Made by a program: the position numbers and the translations under genes | Notes under the pieces: model-generated | The model's input: only the letters and a program-made list of their open reading frames with translations | Database searches by the model: none | Told to the model about the DNA's origin: nothing | Shown here: piece after piece, positions 44,130-57,200 of the stretch | How positions within the stretch are numbered: position 1 is the first letter of the stretch | Layout: the number at the start of each line of letters is the position of its first letter | Assembly (NCBI GenBank): GCA_037576195.1 | Contig: CM075101.1 | Span: forward strand, 32,612,001-32,676,000 | DNA: 64,000 nucleotides | Reading direction: 5' to 3' | Origin: Phytoseiulus persimilis | Taxonomy: Eukaryota > Arthropoda > Arachnida > Mesostigmata > Phytoseiidae

Positions 44130-45665
44130 ATGGGGAGGAGCAAAAGAAAATCAGAGGGCCGTAACGCAGATTCGAAGCGGATCAGAGTCAAGTCCGCGGA
44201 TTCCAGCGTTGATACCGATGGCTCTCTTGCTGGGAGGGTTGCGGAATCACGACGTGATGTAGCTGCTTCGGTGGAAGATTTTGAATTCAATGACAAGCGA
44301 GTCAGGTTCTTGAGCCAAGCGGAGGATGTCGCGAACGACAGCGAAGCCGTGCTATACTGGATGCAGAGAGATCAGAGAGTGTACGACAACTGGTCTCTAC
44401 TGTATGCTCAGAAACTGGCCCTCGAGAAGAAACTTCCGCTTATTGTTGTTTTCTGCTTTCACAACCTTTGCGATGGACCCGGAGCGAGTTTACGGACATT
44501 CAATTTCATGGTAAATGGACTGAAAGAGGTTGAAGCCGATTGTAAACACAAGAACATCCATTTCGAAGTTCTGAAAGGAACGCCCGATAAAGTGATCCCG
44601 CGTTACGTCTTGGATCAGGAGATTGGAGCAGTCATTACGGATTTTTATCCGCTACGGGAACCAACCGGATGGGTGAATCAAGTGATCACGAAGCTGCCTT
44701 CGGATGTTCCGCTGGCTGAAGTGGATTCGCATAACATTGTCCCCGCATGGTTCCTGCACGAGGGACAGGTGTATCAAGCCCGACAACTCAGAACAAGGTT
44801 CGCGAAGCTTTTTCCCGAATTCCTGACGAATTTCCCAGATGTAGACTATCATCCCTATGAGTTTGATGGCGAGACGAAGAAAATCAATTGGAAATATCTG
44901 ATTGAAAATGTTCGGATCGATAGAAGTGTCAAGGTTGTTCGAGGAGTCAAGGCTGGGAGTAGAGCTGCGCTGAGTAATCTCGAGGATTTCATGGATAACA
45001 AGCTCGTTGATTTCGATGAGTTTAAAAACGACCCCGCCAGAGATGTCGCGCCGCAGCTCACCCACTACTTCCACTTCGGACATTTATCAGCTCAGCGAGC
45101 ATTCTTAGAAGTTCGGAAAATCGATAAGAGGAGGGATTACGTTTCATGTTGTGTGAACGCGTTCTACGAAGAAGCTGTTGTCCGAAAAGAAATGAGCGAC
45201 AACTACTGTCTCTATAATGACAACTACGATTGCTTAAAGGGTGCGTTAGATTGGGCAATCACCACTCTTGAAGAACATCGGGAAGATGAACGTGAATATC
45301 TTTATTCGGAGAAAGACATTGAAGACGCAGAAACCCATGACGAGCTTTTCAATGCGGCCACAATACAGCTCAAGAAGGAAGGGCGGATGCATCGTTACAT
45401 GAAAATGTACTGGCCCAAGAAAATACTTGAGTGGACATCGTCTCCTCGTAAAGCATTAGACATCTCCAATCGACTGCTCAACAAATATGCTTACGACGGT
45501 CGAGACCCAGAGTCATACGTGAGCGTCATGTGGGCGATCTGTGGATTACACGATCGAGCTTGGGGCGAACGCGAAATTTATGGTAAAGTAAGATGCATCA
45601 CGCTCGAGGGCTGTAGACGAAAATTCAACGTACCCGCTTTCGTCGAGCGATACTCAAGCGACTAG
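44130..45665 (+). CDS. phr: Class II CPD photolyase, complete, intronless
   Basis: A 511-residue flavoprotein that splits UV-induced cyclobutane pyrimidine dimers using blue light. The ATG context is good (CCAATGG). A basic N-terminus (GRSKRKSEGRN ... SKRIRVK) may be a nuclear localisation signal. Next is the alpha/beta photolyase domain (AVLYWMQRDQRVYDNWSLLY, PLIVVFCF, ITDFYPLREPTGW). The helical FAD-binding domain carries class II signatures: FYEEAVVRKEMSDNYCLYN near residue 350, ATIQLKKEGRMHRYMKMYW near 405, KKILEW, and WAICGLHDRAWGEREIYG near 470. Length fits the family. No stop, frameshift or intron was seen, unlike the intron-rich genes nearby. Function in light-exposed tissue is expected; the class assignment is firm from the motifs. 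Confidence 0.96.
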   Translation: MGRSKRKSEGRNADSKRIRVKSADSSVDTDGSLAGRVAESRRDVAASVEDFEFNDKRVRFLSQAEDVANDSEAVLYWMQRDQRVYDNWSLLYAQKLALEKKLPLIVVFCFHNLCDGPGASLRTFNFMVNGLKEVEADCKHKNIHFEVLKGTPDKVIPRYVLDQEIGAVITDFYPLREPTGWVNQVITKLPSDVPLAEVDSHNIVPAWFLHEGQVYQARQLRTRFAKLFPEFLTNFPDVDYHPYEFDGETKKINWKYLIENVRIDRSVKVVRGVKAGSRAALSNLEDFMDNKLVDFDEFKNDPARDVAPQLTHYFHFGHLSAQRAFLEVRKIDKRRDYVSCCVNAFYEEAVVRKEMSDNYCLYNDNYDCLKGALDWAITTLEEHREDEREYLYSEKDIEDAETHDELFNAATIQLKKEGRMHRYMKMYWPKKILEWTSSPRKALDISNRLLNKYAYDGRDPESYVSVMWAICGLHDRAWGEREIYGKVRCITLEGCRRKFNVPAFVERYSSD

Positions 45666-47844
45666 AAAGGTGTATACTAGGTTTCGAGGCGCCGAAACAG
45701 TGCATCCTATCTCGCACAGCATTAAGGTTGTGAACGATACTCACCCCCGATCGGCTCTTGCTTCATCATGGAAAAAGGCGAGGTGAACCCCGTCGATAAG
45801 CATCGCCATAGTAGAAAGATTCGATCCGGGTAGTACCGGGTTGATGGAACAGGCTAAAATCCGTAGCATGTCATTGGCCGAAACATGAAAATTATAGATC
45901 CGCTGTTTGATCTGCAACGAATTCTCCCTGATTACAACGAGAATCTCGAGCTGAGAGGTCCGTTTCTCTCTGACTGGCATGATAATCCAGAGGAAAAACG
46001 ACGCATCGTACAGCCAACTAAAACGACCGAACTTCTTGATCTGTGTACTATTGCATACGCAGCGAAGTATCTCATCACATTCGCGGGACGCTATCGGGAG
46101 GGACATTTCATGATCAGAACTCTAACGCAGATCCTTAACATATACATGGCTATTCTGACGCCACAAATAGTTTGATGACAAGACCAGGTGTCCCTCTCAC
46201 GATGTTTGATTACACACCCGATGAGCTTATCAGACTCTTTCTAGGGAAATAACTCTCGAGGTTTTCATACATGTTTGCGTTCCACAGTTGCGCATATCAG
46301 CGTCGGAAGCTCTTCGGAACGGGGAATCCCGATTCGAGGGGCTCAGGCAGTGACCTCGAGATTTTTGCCGCCTTGCTTTCAGAGAACATAACTCGTTCAA
46401 TGCCGGGCTCTGGCCCGAGAACAACTTTATTTCGCCTGCAACATGCGCGGGATGGCTGTTCGTTTCCCATTTTAGAAAATAATAGAGCTCTGGGGTGAAG
46501 AGCTCCACTTTCTAGTTTCCCAATCGGCTCAATAATAACAGGGTCATGTCAAGTTGTAGTGGCATCCTCATGTTTGTCCTCTGATACCGAACTTTGGTAG
46601 GCCTCCAAACCGTGACAAAATCGAATTTTAAAATTCTGCTCAAAATCCTACCGTACTCCGGGGATAGTTCGCCCGGAGTTTCAACGCTATGCTCCCCGTC
46701 CTGAGCATGGGTAACATACTGACCGCAGAGTCTTCCAACGAAATGAGATCAATAACTTGACCGAGAGCAGACTTAATCGCCAATGATGGCTTCACTACTT
46801 CTTCCGAACACCGTGAGCTACTGGATCGGACGTTCGGCCCCGAACTCTGCTCCCGGTGTCAAGTTATCGAGTTGGCTGCGTGGACATCGGCTGTCCAGTC
46901 TTAGGCAGTCAGTATGAAGCCTGTGCTCAGTACTGGAAGTGTCGCCTCGAACCTCCCCGGCTGACATAGAAAAAAAACAGCGTCCACTCCAATTCTAGTG
47001 ACACCGAGCAAAAGTGTTGAGTTTGAGTATTGCGAGCAGGAGGGGGTAACATGTAGTTCTTTCATGCGTTCATGATGTTCTTACATTTTCCAGGATAGGA
47101 TCCTGGCTTGGCCGACTTATGAGCTTTTTTGAATCAAATAAAAAAAAGTCTCCAGTAAGAAGGGCCACCCTGCAGGTCGCCCGTAGAGAGCGAGGGGGGG
47201 AAGCAGCAGCGTACCGACCTCCGACGATGCCCGGGGCGGACACTCGACCTGAGGCCACATTTGGGCTGGCGCCGCACGTCGTATTCGAAATGATGAAGGA
47301 TAACAGTCTATTTCGTGTTTATGTGTGCGAATGGAAGACACAGCACGCAAGGGAAATCTAATTATTCTTCGATTCTGTAGTCGACTTCAATATTGAAATA
47401 TGGCGAAAAATCAGTCGGGTGATACGATCATGTTAAACGGTGAGAAGGGTTTCCAAGTTGAGTTTTTCAATGTTGCGTTCGGAAGGTCGTGCTTTAGTGC
47501 GCGAATGCTCTGTGGCATTGTGGGACCACGGTTTTAGAGGAAGAGAAAATTAAACCCGAGCTTCCCCATTCATGCTTATCAGGAGACGATTGAAGTTATT
47601 CGACACCGCAGACGTCATTCCGAGCGCTTATCCCCTTTCAAATGATCACGGAACGCAGTCGCAAACAGACGGATTATCTTACAGAGTGTGTTTGCTCGTC
47701 CCCCATGAGGTGTTCACAAGCGGCAGGACATCTTGATCCCCTTGTAGCCTCGATGCCCGGGGCGTACCGCCCCCCCCCTCACGCTACGTTACTGGAAGAG
47801 GGGGCTGGGTGAGCGATTATGAGAACGATTCCAATCCTCCATGG
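45666..47844. other. Intergenic stretch; no gene recognised
   Basis: Near 45741-46106 both strands are open (about 96 codons plus, 121 minus), and the minus frame runs to a good donor (GTGAGT at about 45740), so an exon is possible. I could not join it to another exon or name a family. The rest is without recognisable features. Confidence 0.35.
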
Positions 47845-48230
47845 CAGAGGTGGGCAGAGTGCGGCCCGCGAGTTGCCACCTGCGTTTGAGCAGGGTTTTG
47901 CACATCCCAATCGCTCGAAATCGCCAAATCGCTTCCATGGAGGCTCTTCCATGGAGTGATCACTTTTCATTCGTCACACCGACGTGTCATGATATTTCTG
48001 GAGCCCAGATTTCTCATTCTCGCCAAGAAAACAATGCCTGAGTTCGAAACCTCATCTTTGTCGGTTGTTGCTCTTTGGAGTCACGTCATAAGGCCCACGA
48101 ATACAAAAAGCTCGCTGAGATACGTTCTCTGAAGCGGCCCGTAAGTTTGAACCGCCGCGATGTTCCTCTGCACTGCGGCCCGCGAAACAGATTTTGCGGC
48201 CCGCGGGCCGCACAAAGTTGCCCACCCCTG
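47845..48230. mobile_element. Non-autonomous hAT element, 386 bp
   Basis: The left end CAGAGGTGGGCAGAGTGCGG and right end (complement) CAGGGGTGGGCAACTTTGTG are hAT-type termini, each followed by a GCGGCCCGCGG palindromic block. The flanks CTCCATGG (47837-47844) and CTCTATGG (48231-48238) are an 8-bp target duplication with one change. No intact transposase frame is present. A subterminal part (about 48136-48212) recurs at 62856-62925. Confidence 0.85.
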
Positions 48231-48238
48231 CTCTATGG

Positions 48239-49724
48239 TGTGCAGCATGCGGTGGCCTCAAGAGGAGGGCCTCAATGGTCGCTTGTGATTTAGGGAACCG
48301 GCCAAGTTTTCGTAAAAAATGTAATTGAATCCAGAGATCTCTGAGTGAGAGGAGATTAAGCAAAGCTCTGGAGAAAGGTGATGGGTGATGGCTCTACTGT
48401 AGAGAGGACAACCGAATGATCCGTTCCAGGGTTGGACATTTTCAATTTCATGGACTCCAAATGATTGTGCACATCCAACTTGAGGGAAAATGATGGTCCA
48501 CGTAAAAATGTCTGATACGCAGAACCTTTCTGCAGTACAGGCATTCATGGGAGGCAGCAGCCTGCCCTCCGAATATTCGCAGTCTTGGTCCATCGTGAAT
48601 AGCAGTTGGGGAAGGCACCCAAACGAATGTCGCTTACCTCGAAGCCGGCTAATCGCACAGAGCCAGAGAGATCGGAATTCTGCGTGTCGTTTGTTGAAGA
48701 TCAGACGATGCAGCCGAGGGCAATCCTTGCGCTGTTCCGTGTTGGAGAGCGGGCAGCTCTCCGTCAATCGTTCCGCAAAGTCTTTCCACTGATGGAAACA
48801 GTCGAGATCTGAAGGTTCAAGTATGCTCAAAGACTGCCTTCAGAGCACTCTCCCATGAACCTGCTTGTTTGTCAACGTGGAACATCCGCTCATCAGTTCA
48901 ACCTTCCCTGGAATCCACGCACAGGACACCCTTGTCATGCGATGAGAGCTTCCACGACCTCCTTGAATGCGCGCTCGATCCTCTCCTGAACAAGTATATT
49001 GTTGAGTTCGCTTGATCTTGAACATACCACGTATAGGCTGGAATATTCAGCCAGCATCCCTGAACTCGGAACGCAGATATCTCGGCAACGAGGGACGCTG
49101 GGGACCTGGATCTACTCGGATCGGATTCTTCGTGATGTTTTTACGAAAAACATGCCGATTTCCCACATCATGAGTGACCATTGCCCGAATCCAATGCATT
49201 CCACCATTGGAATCAAAGGTGAGCACGGAATATCTTCGAGGCCACTGCCCCCTCCATAGAGGTCCGGAAAATAAACGCTTCTTCTCTAGTTTCGTAAGTT
49301 CGGAATATGGGCGAAGTATCAGCCCGATCGGTATGGGACATTTGTGTGAGTGCGCTTATCAGTCCCAGAATTCTTCTCTCACCTCAGATGCGTCTAGCAG
49401 AATCCATGCGTTTCGAGACTGTCGCATGCCTGGTATCGGAGACTGCTGCTGAACGCCGCTTCGGCCACAGTGTATTGGTTCTCTCTGTGACTCTCTGAAG
49501 ATTTCATCGACTGGGGTGGTTTTCCCCGTCAAGGAATGAGAGAGACCAAACCACAACCTGATTTCATAGTTCAAAGTCGACGCCATAAGGGTGGCGTGGC
49601 GTGGTGGGCAGGTATCGGATACCATGGGCAGACCGATTCGGTTTAAAGACTATCAGTTGAACAGTCGAGGTTAAATCGGACTCTTGAGACATGCAGACCG
49701 GGAATACACTGAATAGATCTGCGA
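48239..49724. other. Unassigned stretch
   Basis: The longest frame is 190 codons on the minus strand (48830-48258), but it starts in unique DNA and ends inside the hAT element, so it is probably chance. A plus-strand frame over 48606-48812 (ending FRKVFPLMETVEI) is equally unplaced. Confidence 0.3.
49000..49200 (+). mobile_element. Possible LINE endonuclease fragment
   Basis: A frame reads RGTLGTWIYSDRILRDVF and KNMPISHIMSDHCPN. It recalls the end of the apurinic-like endonuclease domain of non-LTR elements (RGT..SWID.I..S..L, then SDHCPV). It is short and isolated, with no neighbouring reverse-transcriptase sequence. Confidence 0.28.
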
Positions 49725-49860
49725 CTTCATTTCCACGTGCAAGCAGAATAATGTGGAATTTCATACAGCCAAGATTGTGACAAAACTTGAGGACGGTTCG
49801 ATGGAGGTTTTGGGATGGCCTGCGCGTTCGCCCGATCTGAACATCGTGGAATACTTGTGA
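49725..49860 (+). pseudogene. Tc1/mariner-type transposase fragment
   Basis: Translation of this stretch gives CKQNNVEFHTAKIVTKLEDG followed by VLGWPARSPDLNIVEYL. This is the second-Asp region of Tc1-type transposases (QDNAP.HTA ... WPARSPDLNPIE), with the catalytic Asp before the HTA block replaced by Asn. A stop follows at once. It is a different, older copy from the relic at 37.6 kb. Confidence 0.75.
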
Positions 49861-52800
49861 ACAGCTTCCGACGCATCATACGGTTGCGGAACTTTGGGAA
49901 CCCCTCACAGCTGAGTGAGAGGGTCCACCCCGAAAATCGGTCCAGGTTCTGTGTAAGTCGTCACCGAATCGGAAGATCTCAGTTTGAGCGATCAGAGTTG
50001 AAGTAAGGAGAGCTCAGTTTGAAATCGCTTCGAGTAGGATGAATGTTTTTTCAAGAGGAGAAAAAGCGAGTGGATTGACCTTTTGACGCACCTCAAAATC
50101 GCGTAATTGGATTCGAAAGTGACGGCCTTCGCGCTGATCTCCACATTCACTATCTCAAGCTCATGTGTGGGGCTCTCGAAATTCCCCAACAAGCTCTCAG
50201 TATTTGGAGAACACTTTGATTGAGGACCTCAAAAAAGCGGGGTGGGATCTACCATTGTCGAGAAATATAGCTCATTGGCTTCGCCGTTCTCGCCGGTGGG
50301 CCATCAATGGTTTCTTCTCTCATTCGTCTTTTCCCCTCTATCTTAGTATGGCAGCTCGATCTATCATCATCCTCGCGAAAGAAAACTCGACAGAGAGTAG
50401 CGAGTTGCCATGAGAAACGTGGCAAACCTTTTGGGGTGGATTCGAGATCATGTATTCAGCGGCACATGGAGGAGATGGGGAGTAACGGCTCAATAGCAGA
50501 ATAAGGGACGCTGATATCGAATGTTGGGGCTGCTCGGCTCTTCGTAGTACCATACAGGTGTCGATCCTTGGTGCCGGTTGGCTCTCCAGGATGCTTCAAT
50601 GATGGTATGTCTGGAAAAGTCTCACCCGTCCGATCCGATCCAATCATCTTCGACGTGGTGGCTGATCGGATGGACACGGGGTTCAGATCGACCGCATCAT
50701 CTGTCCTGCACAACTTATCCCATCTCAATCATACTCAGGAACTACAGGGCGGTCATATTGGCTCGGGAATTTTTTTCGGACGTCATAGCTGTTTTAGCAG
50801 AGTTTGTTCGCACTGGGCTTCAAAAAATAACGGATCTTCTTCAGGCCAAATATCCTTTCTTCGTCTTTGCCCTCCTCTATGATCAAGATATCGAGAGAAG
50901 TGGAGAAAGCGGGTGAGAGCGTCTCACGACTGGGAAATCGACTTTAACTCTTGATTCTTTACTCGTGCAATGCTTCCGCGTGTGAAGTTACAACGAGTCG
51001 TAACAGATGTTTCCCAAACGTCGGTCCCTCTGTAAGACGAACGTGATGATGTTTGTGTCCGATGGCCCTTCTTGTTCGCTGAGAACCTACATGGAAAGGC
51101 GACGGGGAATTGAGCTCTTCATGTGACTCCATCCGATTGGTCACGAAGAGAATCCGCGGGATCCATGATAAAGCACGCGGGGCATCGAGGTGGCTCCTAC
51201 ACAGGCCAAGATTCCACTGGGGCCTGCTTGAAGTCTCCTTTAGTCTGGAAATGTTGGGGCCAGGGTCCTACGTTGGACACCGCTAATCTAGAATCTAGAC
51301 TTGAGAACTGTAGCACAGTTCTCCTGATCAAGTGCTTCGTCATAGTCTACTTTTATTTTCGAAGTCGACCTGGCTAGATCGGAATGGCCAGTGTGATGTG
51401 AGTCGAAGTCTGGCCGCCGAATTGATCGAGTTAGCGCAGCAACCCAGGAATTGGCAAAATACCCGTTGCCCTTCTCACGCTCATCCTCAGCGGAGATCAT
51501 CATCATCATTATGATTAGTTTTGTCACAGAACTTCTGTGTGTCACCTCGGCTGCTTTCTAAGATCATCCCGCCCCGCTCTTTGGGGTTGTTTCGACTATA
51601 ACCCGAACTTGAAGCTATTTTTCCCCCGACGGAATCAACTGGAGACACCGTCCAAGGCGGTACGGGAGAAATAAATCAGAGGAGCTCGACTGCGTAGTTG
51701 AAATTCAACAAAGATCATCGCCGTTGTCTATATTCTCGCCTGCTACCATAGCCCTACCTTCTGAATGATTTTCCGTGAGGCGTACCTTCGGGACGGAAAC
51801 TGAATATCGAATTGAAATGACGCTCGCTCTTCCTGCCCCCCCCCCCCCCGAACGGGATGGATGTCTTCTCGTGAGAGAATTTCAACACCACGAAAAAGCA
51901 GCCACCAAGACAAGGTTGCATGTGCTGGGTGTAAGGTACCACAAAAGTATCAAATGACGACGAAATCAGCGTTGGTTCCGATCGTACCTCCAACGTCCCC
52001 CGTCCATCACTTGCCGAAAATAATTGCCACCGATGTCCCGAATACAGGGCCCTTGCGCATCACCCATTGACGGGGTCCGCTCTACATCATAGTGTCTTGC
52101 ATTTCGTCCGCAAACGTTTTGGCGCCAATAACGACCGTCAAGTCAGCTGTGATTGGATTTCCGCCACCCTGGACACACACACACATAAACCAAAAAGAAG
52201 AAGAGTGTTGTTGTTTTGGTTATCCCTGCTGCTGAAAAACTCGGGCATATAATCTAGAAAAGATCCGTCCCCGAGAACGGGTTGGTCAACTGAGGTGAGC
52301 TGTGGGAGACGGCACCAAGCTCCGCTTCGACGTGAGTACTTCGTTCGATACATAACCAGGTGGCTCTCTTGTAGCTATAGTGAGTGGTGCTTCTTAAGTG
52401 TAGTGCGTATTTGCCATGCTCTTCTCCGCCATATGGGCTTCAAACCGATTAATTTCTGAGTTGAAACGCTTGAAATCATTCAAAGAGGACTTCCTCGTCA
52501 CCGCGATGTAGATCTCTCCCCAAAATATGCTCGGAAGCGCCTCAGAATCGACCACGACCGTTTCGACAGAGCGCTGGTGGCTTCTGCGTTGTTGGTCACC
52601 ACACCACTCGTTGACTGGAATCGGTCGTGGCCTAATTTTGGAGAACGAGGAATAGAACGAAACTGAGAGTTGCAGCCAAAGGCGTTCCATTGATCATTGA
52701 TTCGAGACTCTGAGACACGGACGTCTGAACGGTCGTCTGCCGGCAACTGATCCTGTGCTGGTGTTCTGAGCGGCGCCAGCCACCGTTAGACCTTCGACGA

Positions 52801-54228
52801 TGGACCTTGACTTCAGGGCTTTCGACGGTGGATCGCTGGCTCGTTCCCTTGCTGGATGGCTTGCTTACTTGGCTATACCCAATTCGGCGCCATAGAATTT
52901 TGTGCTGCGGTGCTCGCCGTTACTTCTTATACTGTTTGTGTGCGTTTCGTGTTGAAGTGCGCTGTGATCTGGTGTCCCGGCCCAACTGAACTCTGCGGGT
53001 GGCAGAGATGTTCGACGACGTGGAGTACGTCTGTCCGGAGCACTTCGTCATCCACTGCGTGAGTCCTGTTCTCCTCCCGGATTCACTCGCTTCCGCACGG
53101 AGCAGGTTTCTCGACTTATTAAGATCAACACTGTTCCGGACGACTAATTTGATGAAACCTTGCTATCGATGACGCTGTTGAGCGATCCGACGTGGATGTG
53201 ACCTGTGGAGCCAGAGGAATCGCAGGAGTCTTCCTGGAAGAGTTCCCTCGAGCCGAATTTCCTGTTATAGATCTGCGCTGATAATATGCGTATGGATTCT
53301 AATGATTCTCGGAGAAATTCGGACTCGACTGTTTGGTCAGCTCATGTGACACCTGGAGCACGTTGACGTTAAATCAGAGAAATCGAAATCGCGTTCCCTA
53401 TGCTTGCGGTGGATGCTAACTGTAGGCGGACAGAAACGTAGCGAAGCTGTGGCAGCGGGTGCTGGCCGGGAATCTTTCACGGCCAAACCCCAACAGGGGA
53501 GGTCATCGAATGGCCTGGACCTTGCGAACATTGGCGCCACGCGCCGAAGCGAATTTCATTTCTCTGTCCGACTTATCCGAATTCGCCATTCCGATTTATT
53601 CTGTTCTCAAAACTTTTTTCCAAAAAAATCGCAATATTTCCTTGTAAAATCAAGGATGAGGCGTGAGTTGAATTCCTCATGTCCCGCGCTCCTGCGCCGC
53701 AGGCATAAGAGCAAAGGATCAGTAGAGCGCGTACACCTGCTGAGGAGACATCCTCCCTCTAGGTAAACGATAATGCCCATTCGGAATTCTCTTATGGAGT
53801 TCTCCTTGAGATTGAGTAGCAGAACATGTTGGAATGTTGTGAACCTTTTCATTCGAGCAATTGGCCTGATTCATATTCCGCAACGAGATTTCGGAGTGCG
53901 CTTCCATCGCTCCCGAGGAAGTCTCATCCTTTGTGCTCGATGAATTCCGAATAACCGGAACTCCAAGGCAGTAGATGAGATCCGCGGGAGATCTGGGTGG
54001 GAGTACGTGAGGATATGTAATTCGATCCCGGGTGCTCATTCGGGAGCGATACGTCATTGTTGGTTTAGAGGAAAGATCTCCGCGGAGTGCGTTTTTCTGC
54101 AACACGAATCATTAAACGTTTTGAAAAGCACATATTGCGGGCCAAGCGGGGGAAACGCGTGCTGCGTGAAATTCCTCGCCGAAGACACACAACACGATGC
54201 CAGCTACTGAGGAATATTTCCATTGCAG
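49861..54228. other. Intergenic stretch upstream of DCAF10
   Basis: No gene recognised. Simple-sequence tracts occur (ATC/CAT triplets near 51498, poly-C near 51837, CA repeat near 52170). Many short frames overlap on both strands. A 5' non-coding exon of DCAF10 is likely somewhere in the last kilobase, because CATTGCAG immediately precedes its ATG. Confidence 0.35.
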
Positions 54229-57200
54229 ATGTTGACCCGAGGTCGATCGGAAAACACTCGACGTCCGGGACAGCAGCAAACATGGTGTCAGCGCCTCTAC
54301 AACCGCCAACTGGGTCTCCGATCCCATGAGCCTATCGGGTCAGGGATCCGTCGGATATACTCTCACATGGGCAACACAGATTCTCCGTTTCCGAGTGATT
54401 CTACCAACACGGCCCACGGAGGAATTTTCAACCTTTCATTCTCTGACGACGGGAGAACTCTAGTGGCAGCAACCGAGCGTCGGCGAATTCTAGTCTTGGA
54501 CCCTTTGTCGCACAAACTCGTGCACAGCGTACCCGATGCTCACCAGGACTGTGTAAATTATGTCCGCTTCCTCGACAGTCGGGTGAGACGAGCACAACCT
54601 TCCGAGAAAAATAAGTCGCCAGCATTTCGGCCATAACACAGAAAGTTCCAGAAAACTCGAAAAGTCTGCATGAACGAATAGTGTCTCATTTTTCTTCTGT
54701 GAGCAGGTGATCGCTTCTTGCTCGGACGATATGACGGTTAAGCTGTGGGACGTTCGTTCTCTTCGTATGCACGTGAACGTTCTTCAGGGTCACGAGGGTT
54801 GGGTGAAGAATATCGAGTATTCTAAAAAAGATAACCTTCTCATCACTTCGGGATTTGACGGAAACATACAGAAATGGGACATCAACAGGTGGGTTCGCTC
54901 ATCCTACATTTAGAAACGGCTGTACTGATTCTTTCTCGAATGTTCCTCTGATGTTCTTCCTGTCAGCCATGCTCTTCCACAACTAACGTCTGTGCGATTC
55001 TAGTTTGGGTCAACCATATGATGTACACGCGAATCGCATCATGCACCAGTCCGGTCTGATGCGGATGCGTTTGGTTCCTGACGAGAGCAAAATGATCCTT
55101 TGCACGACTGCAGGTTATCTGATGGTTGTTCACGATCTCGATCTCAACACTTTCAAAGATGACTTGAGCAAATTCCAAGTAAGTAGTGCCCAACCTCTCG
55201 ATGAAGTCGAGTCTGAGTTCGGGCTTTCCGCGGTCCGCAACGTGAGAAGACTTGTTTTTCGTACAAGCGATTAACGCTAAAATCGAGTCCTACGCTTTCA
55301 GTTCGATAGATTCAGACTCCTACAGCGGAATCAAATGGGATCAGGAACGTCAATGGAAGATTGTGAACGAATATTAACAGCGACCCGGAACAGAGTCGAG
55401 TTCATCACAGATTTCCCGCACGGTGATAAAGCTGAAGTAATCTCGTCTCTTCAAGTCCATCCCAATGGGTGGTGCGTTCTCAGTCGCAATACGACTTGCG
55501 AAGATCTCGGAGAGGTGAGTTTCTGCTCCTCCACGACTGCGTTAATTCGATTCTACGTTCGTCCTTGCTCAAGACAAACGAAGAGCGGAAGCAAGCAACG
55601 CTTTTCACGGCTTCTCCCGCGGAGATATTTACTCATACCAATATAGTGACCTTGGGATGCATCTAGTGCGTCGGTTACAACAATTTTTCCGAAGACTTCC
55701 AGGAAGGCTCTATTGTCAGAAAATTTCCCATTCGCTCACAAGGTTCCGATTGTGCATTCCGCTTCGACTGATGGTTATTCTCCCAAATCTATGAACATCG
55801 AACGAAGGCTTCAATGACATTGATTGATGCGATTTCAGTGGACCTGTGTGCATGACATTCAAGGCCTGGACAGATCGGAAGCGCAAGACTTCGAGAAACA
55901 CAGTGCCCGGAAGAGGAGCCGACACGCTGCGCACAGATACGAGCCAGAACGAAGACGACCCAGAATCGAAGTGGTCAGCATCTACCAAAGACACCCTCAC
56001 AGACCTGACGAGGTGAGCTTGAAGAAGTTCACTGAACTTCAAACTGGAGAAATACAGGGAAAAGCGTCGAGATTTCCACGCCACCAAGCTGGTACGCTGC
56101 AGGTTATTCCGAGAACGGCCACGCGCTATCGATATCAATCGAATATCGATCGATATTCCTCCAATTTTTGAACTTCTCACTCCAGTGAAATCTTAGTGGC
56201 GATGGCTATCGTCATTATCATCTATTCTTCAAGAGTATCCTATCAGAAGATGGCGCAGGCTATACATATGAAATGCTGGAATACCAAAAATATCCTCCTG
56301 CGTGTTGATTCTGTTGTCAATGTCGGAGAGAGAAGGTCATCTGTAGTCCCTGACAGCGCGTCGCCGTCTGGCTTCATCCTTGGCAATGGCGTAATTCTTG
56401 AGCGGCCGTTTTGCTGTTTGAGGCGGAAGGCCGTATTACGCACAACCCCTCCCACCAAGGCCACTTACCATCTGTTCTGTGTTTGCTGAATGAAGCTGTG
56501 TCCTACCATATATTCCAAGCTCTCATTTGACAGAGTATGTGCGAGGAAATTCATTGGAGAAGCGTTCTCAATGACCCGTAACTAATCAGTTCCGAACGAT
56601 AATAATTCAAAGTGAGCTCGTTCCTTCCAGGATGTGGACTATGACTTAGGGGTTCGGGTCCGGATAGACACCAGAAGCCAACAGCCTCACGTCAGCCTTA
56701 TGGAGGTATGAGCCCTAGGCGCGGTTTCATCCCAAATCCTCTAAATACACGATTTTCGCTCGATGCTCACAAACTCATGCATGGATCCCGCGCCAGTTAT
56801 CGCTCGCGCCATGAGAACAGAGATCAACGCAATACTTGAACTTACAGCAAAGCGATATGGATGATGATTCATCCGAAGACACGAACGATGGGCGACCGCC
56901 ATCGAGAGCAGGTGTCAGGATTTTTGAAATTTCCACTCGCGACCTGGCCGATCCTCGCGTCGAAGTTCGAAGACCACGCGGGCACGAGATACCTCTGTAT
57001 TTCACGCAAGCCAACCGCCCGCAACCCAGCGATCCGAGACAAGTTGTGTTCATCGCGGATCGGAACTCGATACGCTCCCAGGCTCACGCTCGCGCATTTG
57101 TAGAGGAGTCTCTCGCCGCGAAATACAATAAGCCAAGACTTCTATATTTCTTAGACGAGCCGAACGTGGGCCGAGGATTCATCAAAGAACTTTGCTTCAG

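Noticed and set aside
48258-48830. 190-codon minus-strand open frame
   Set aside because: It starts in unique DNA, has no recognisable domain, other frames are also open, and it lies beside a transposon. A frame of this length is possible by chance at about 50% GC.
52960-52995. PGPT segment resembling a 2A-type or LINE N-terminal NPGP motif
   Set aside because: Only PGPT is present; the required Asp-x-Glu-x-Asn part is missing and no reverse transcriptase follows.
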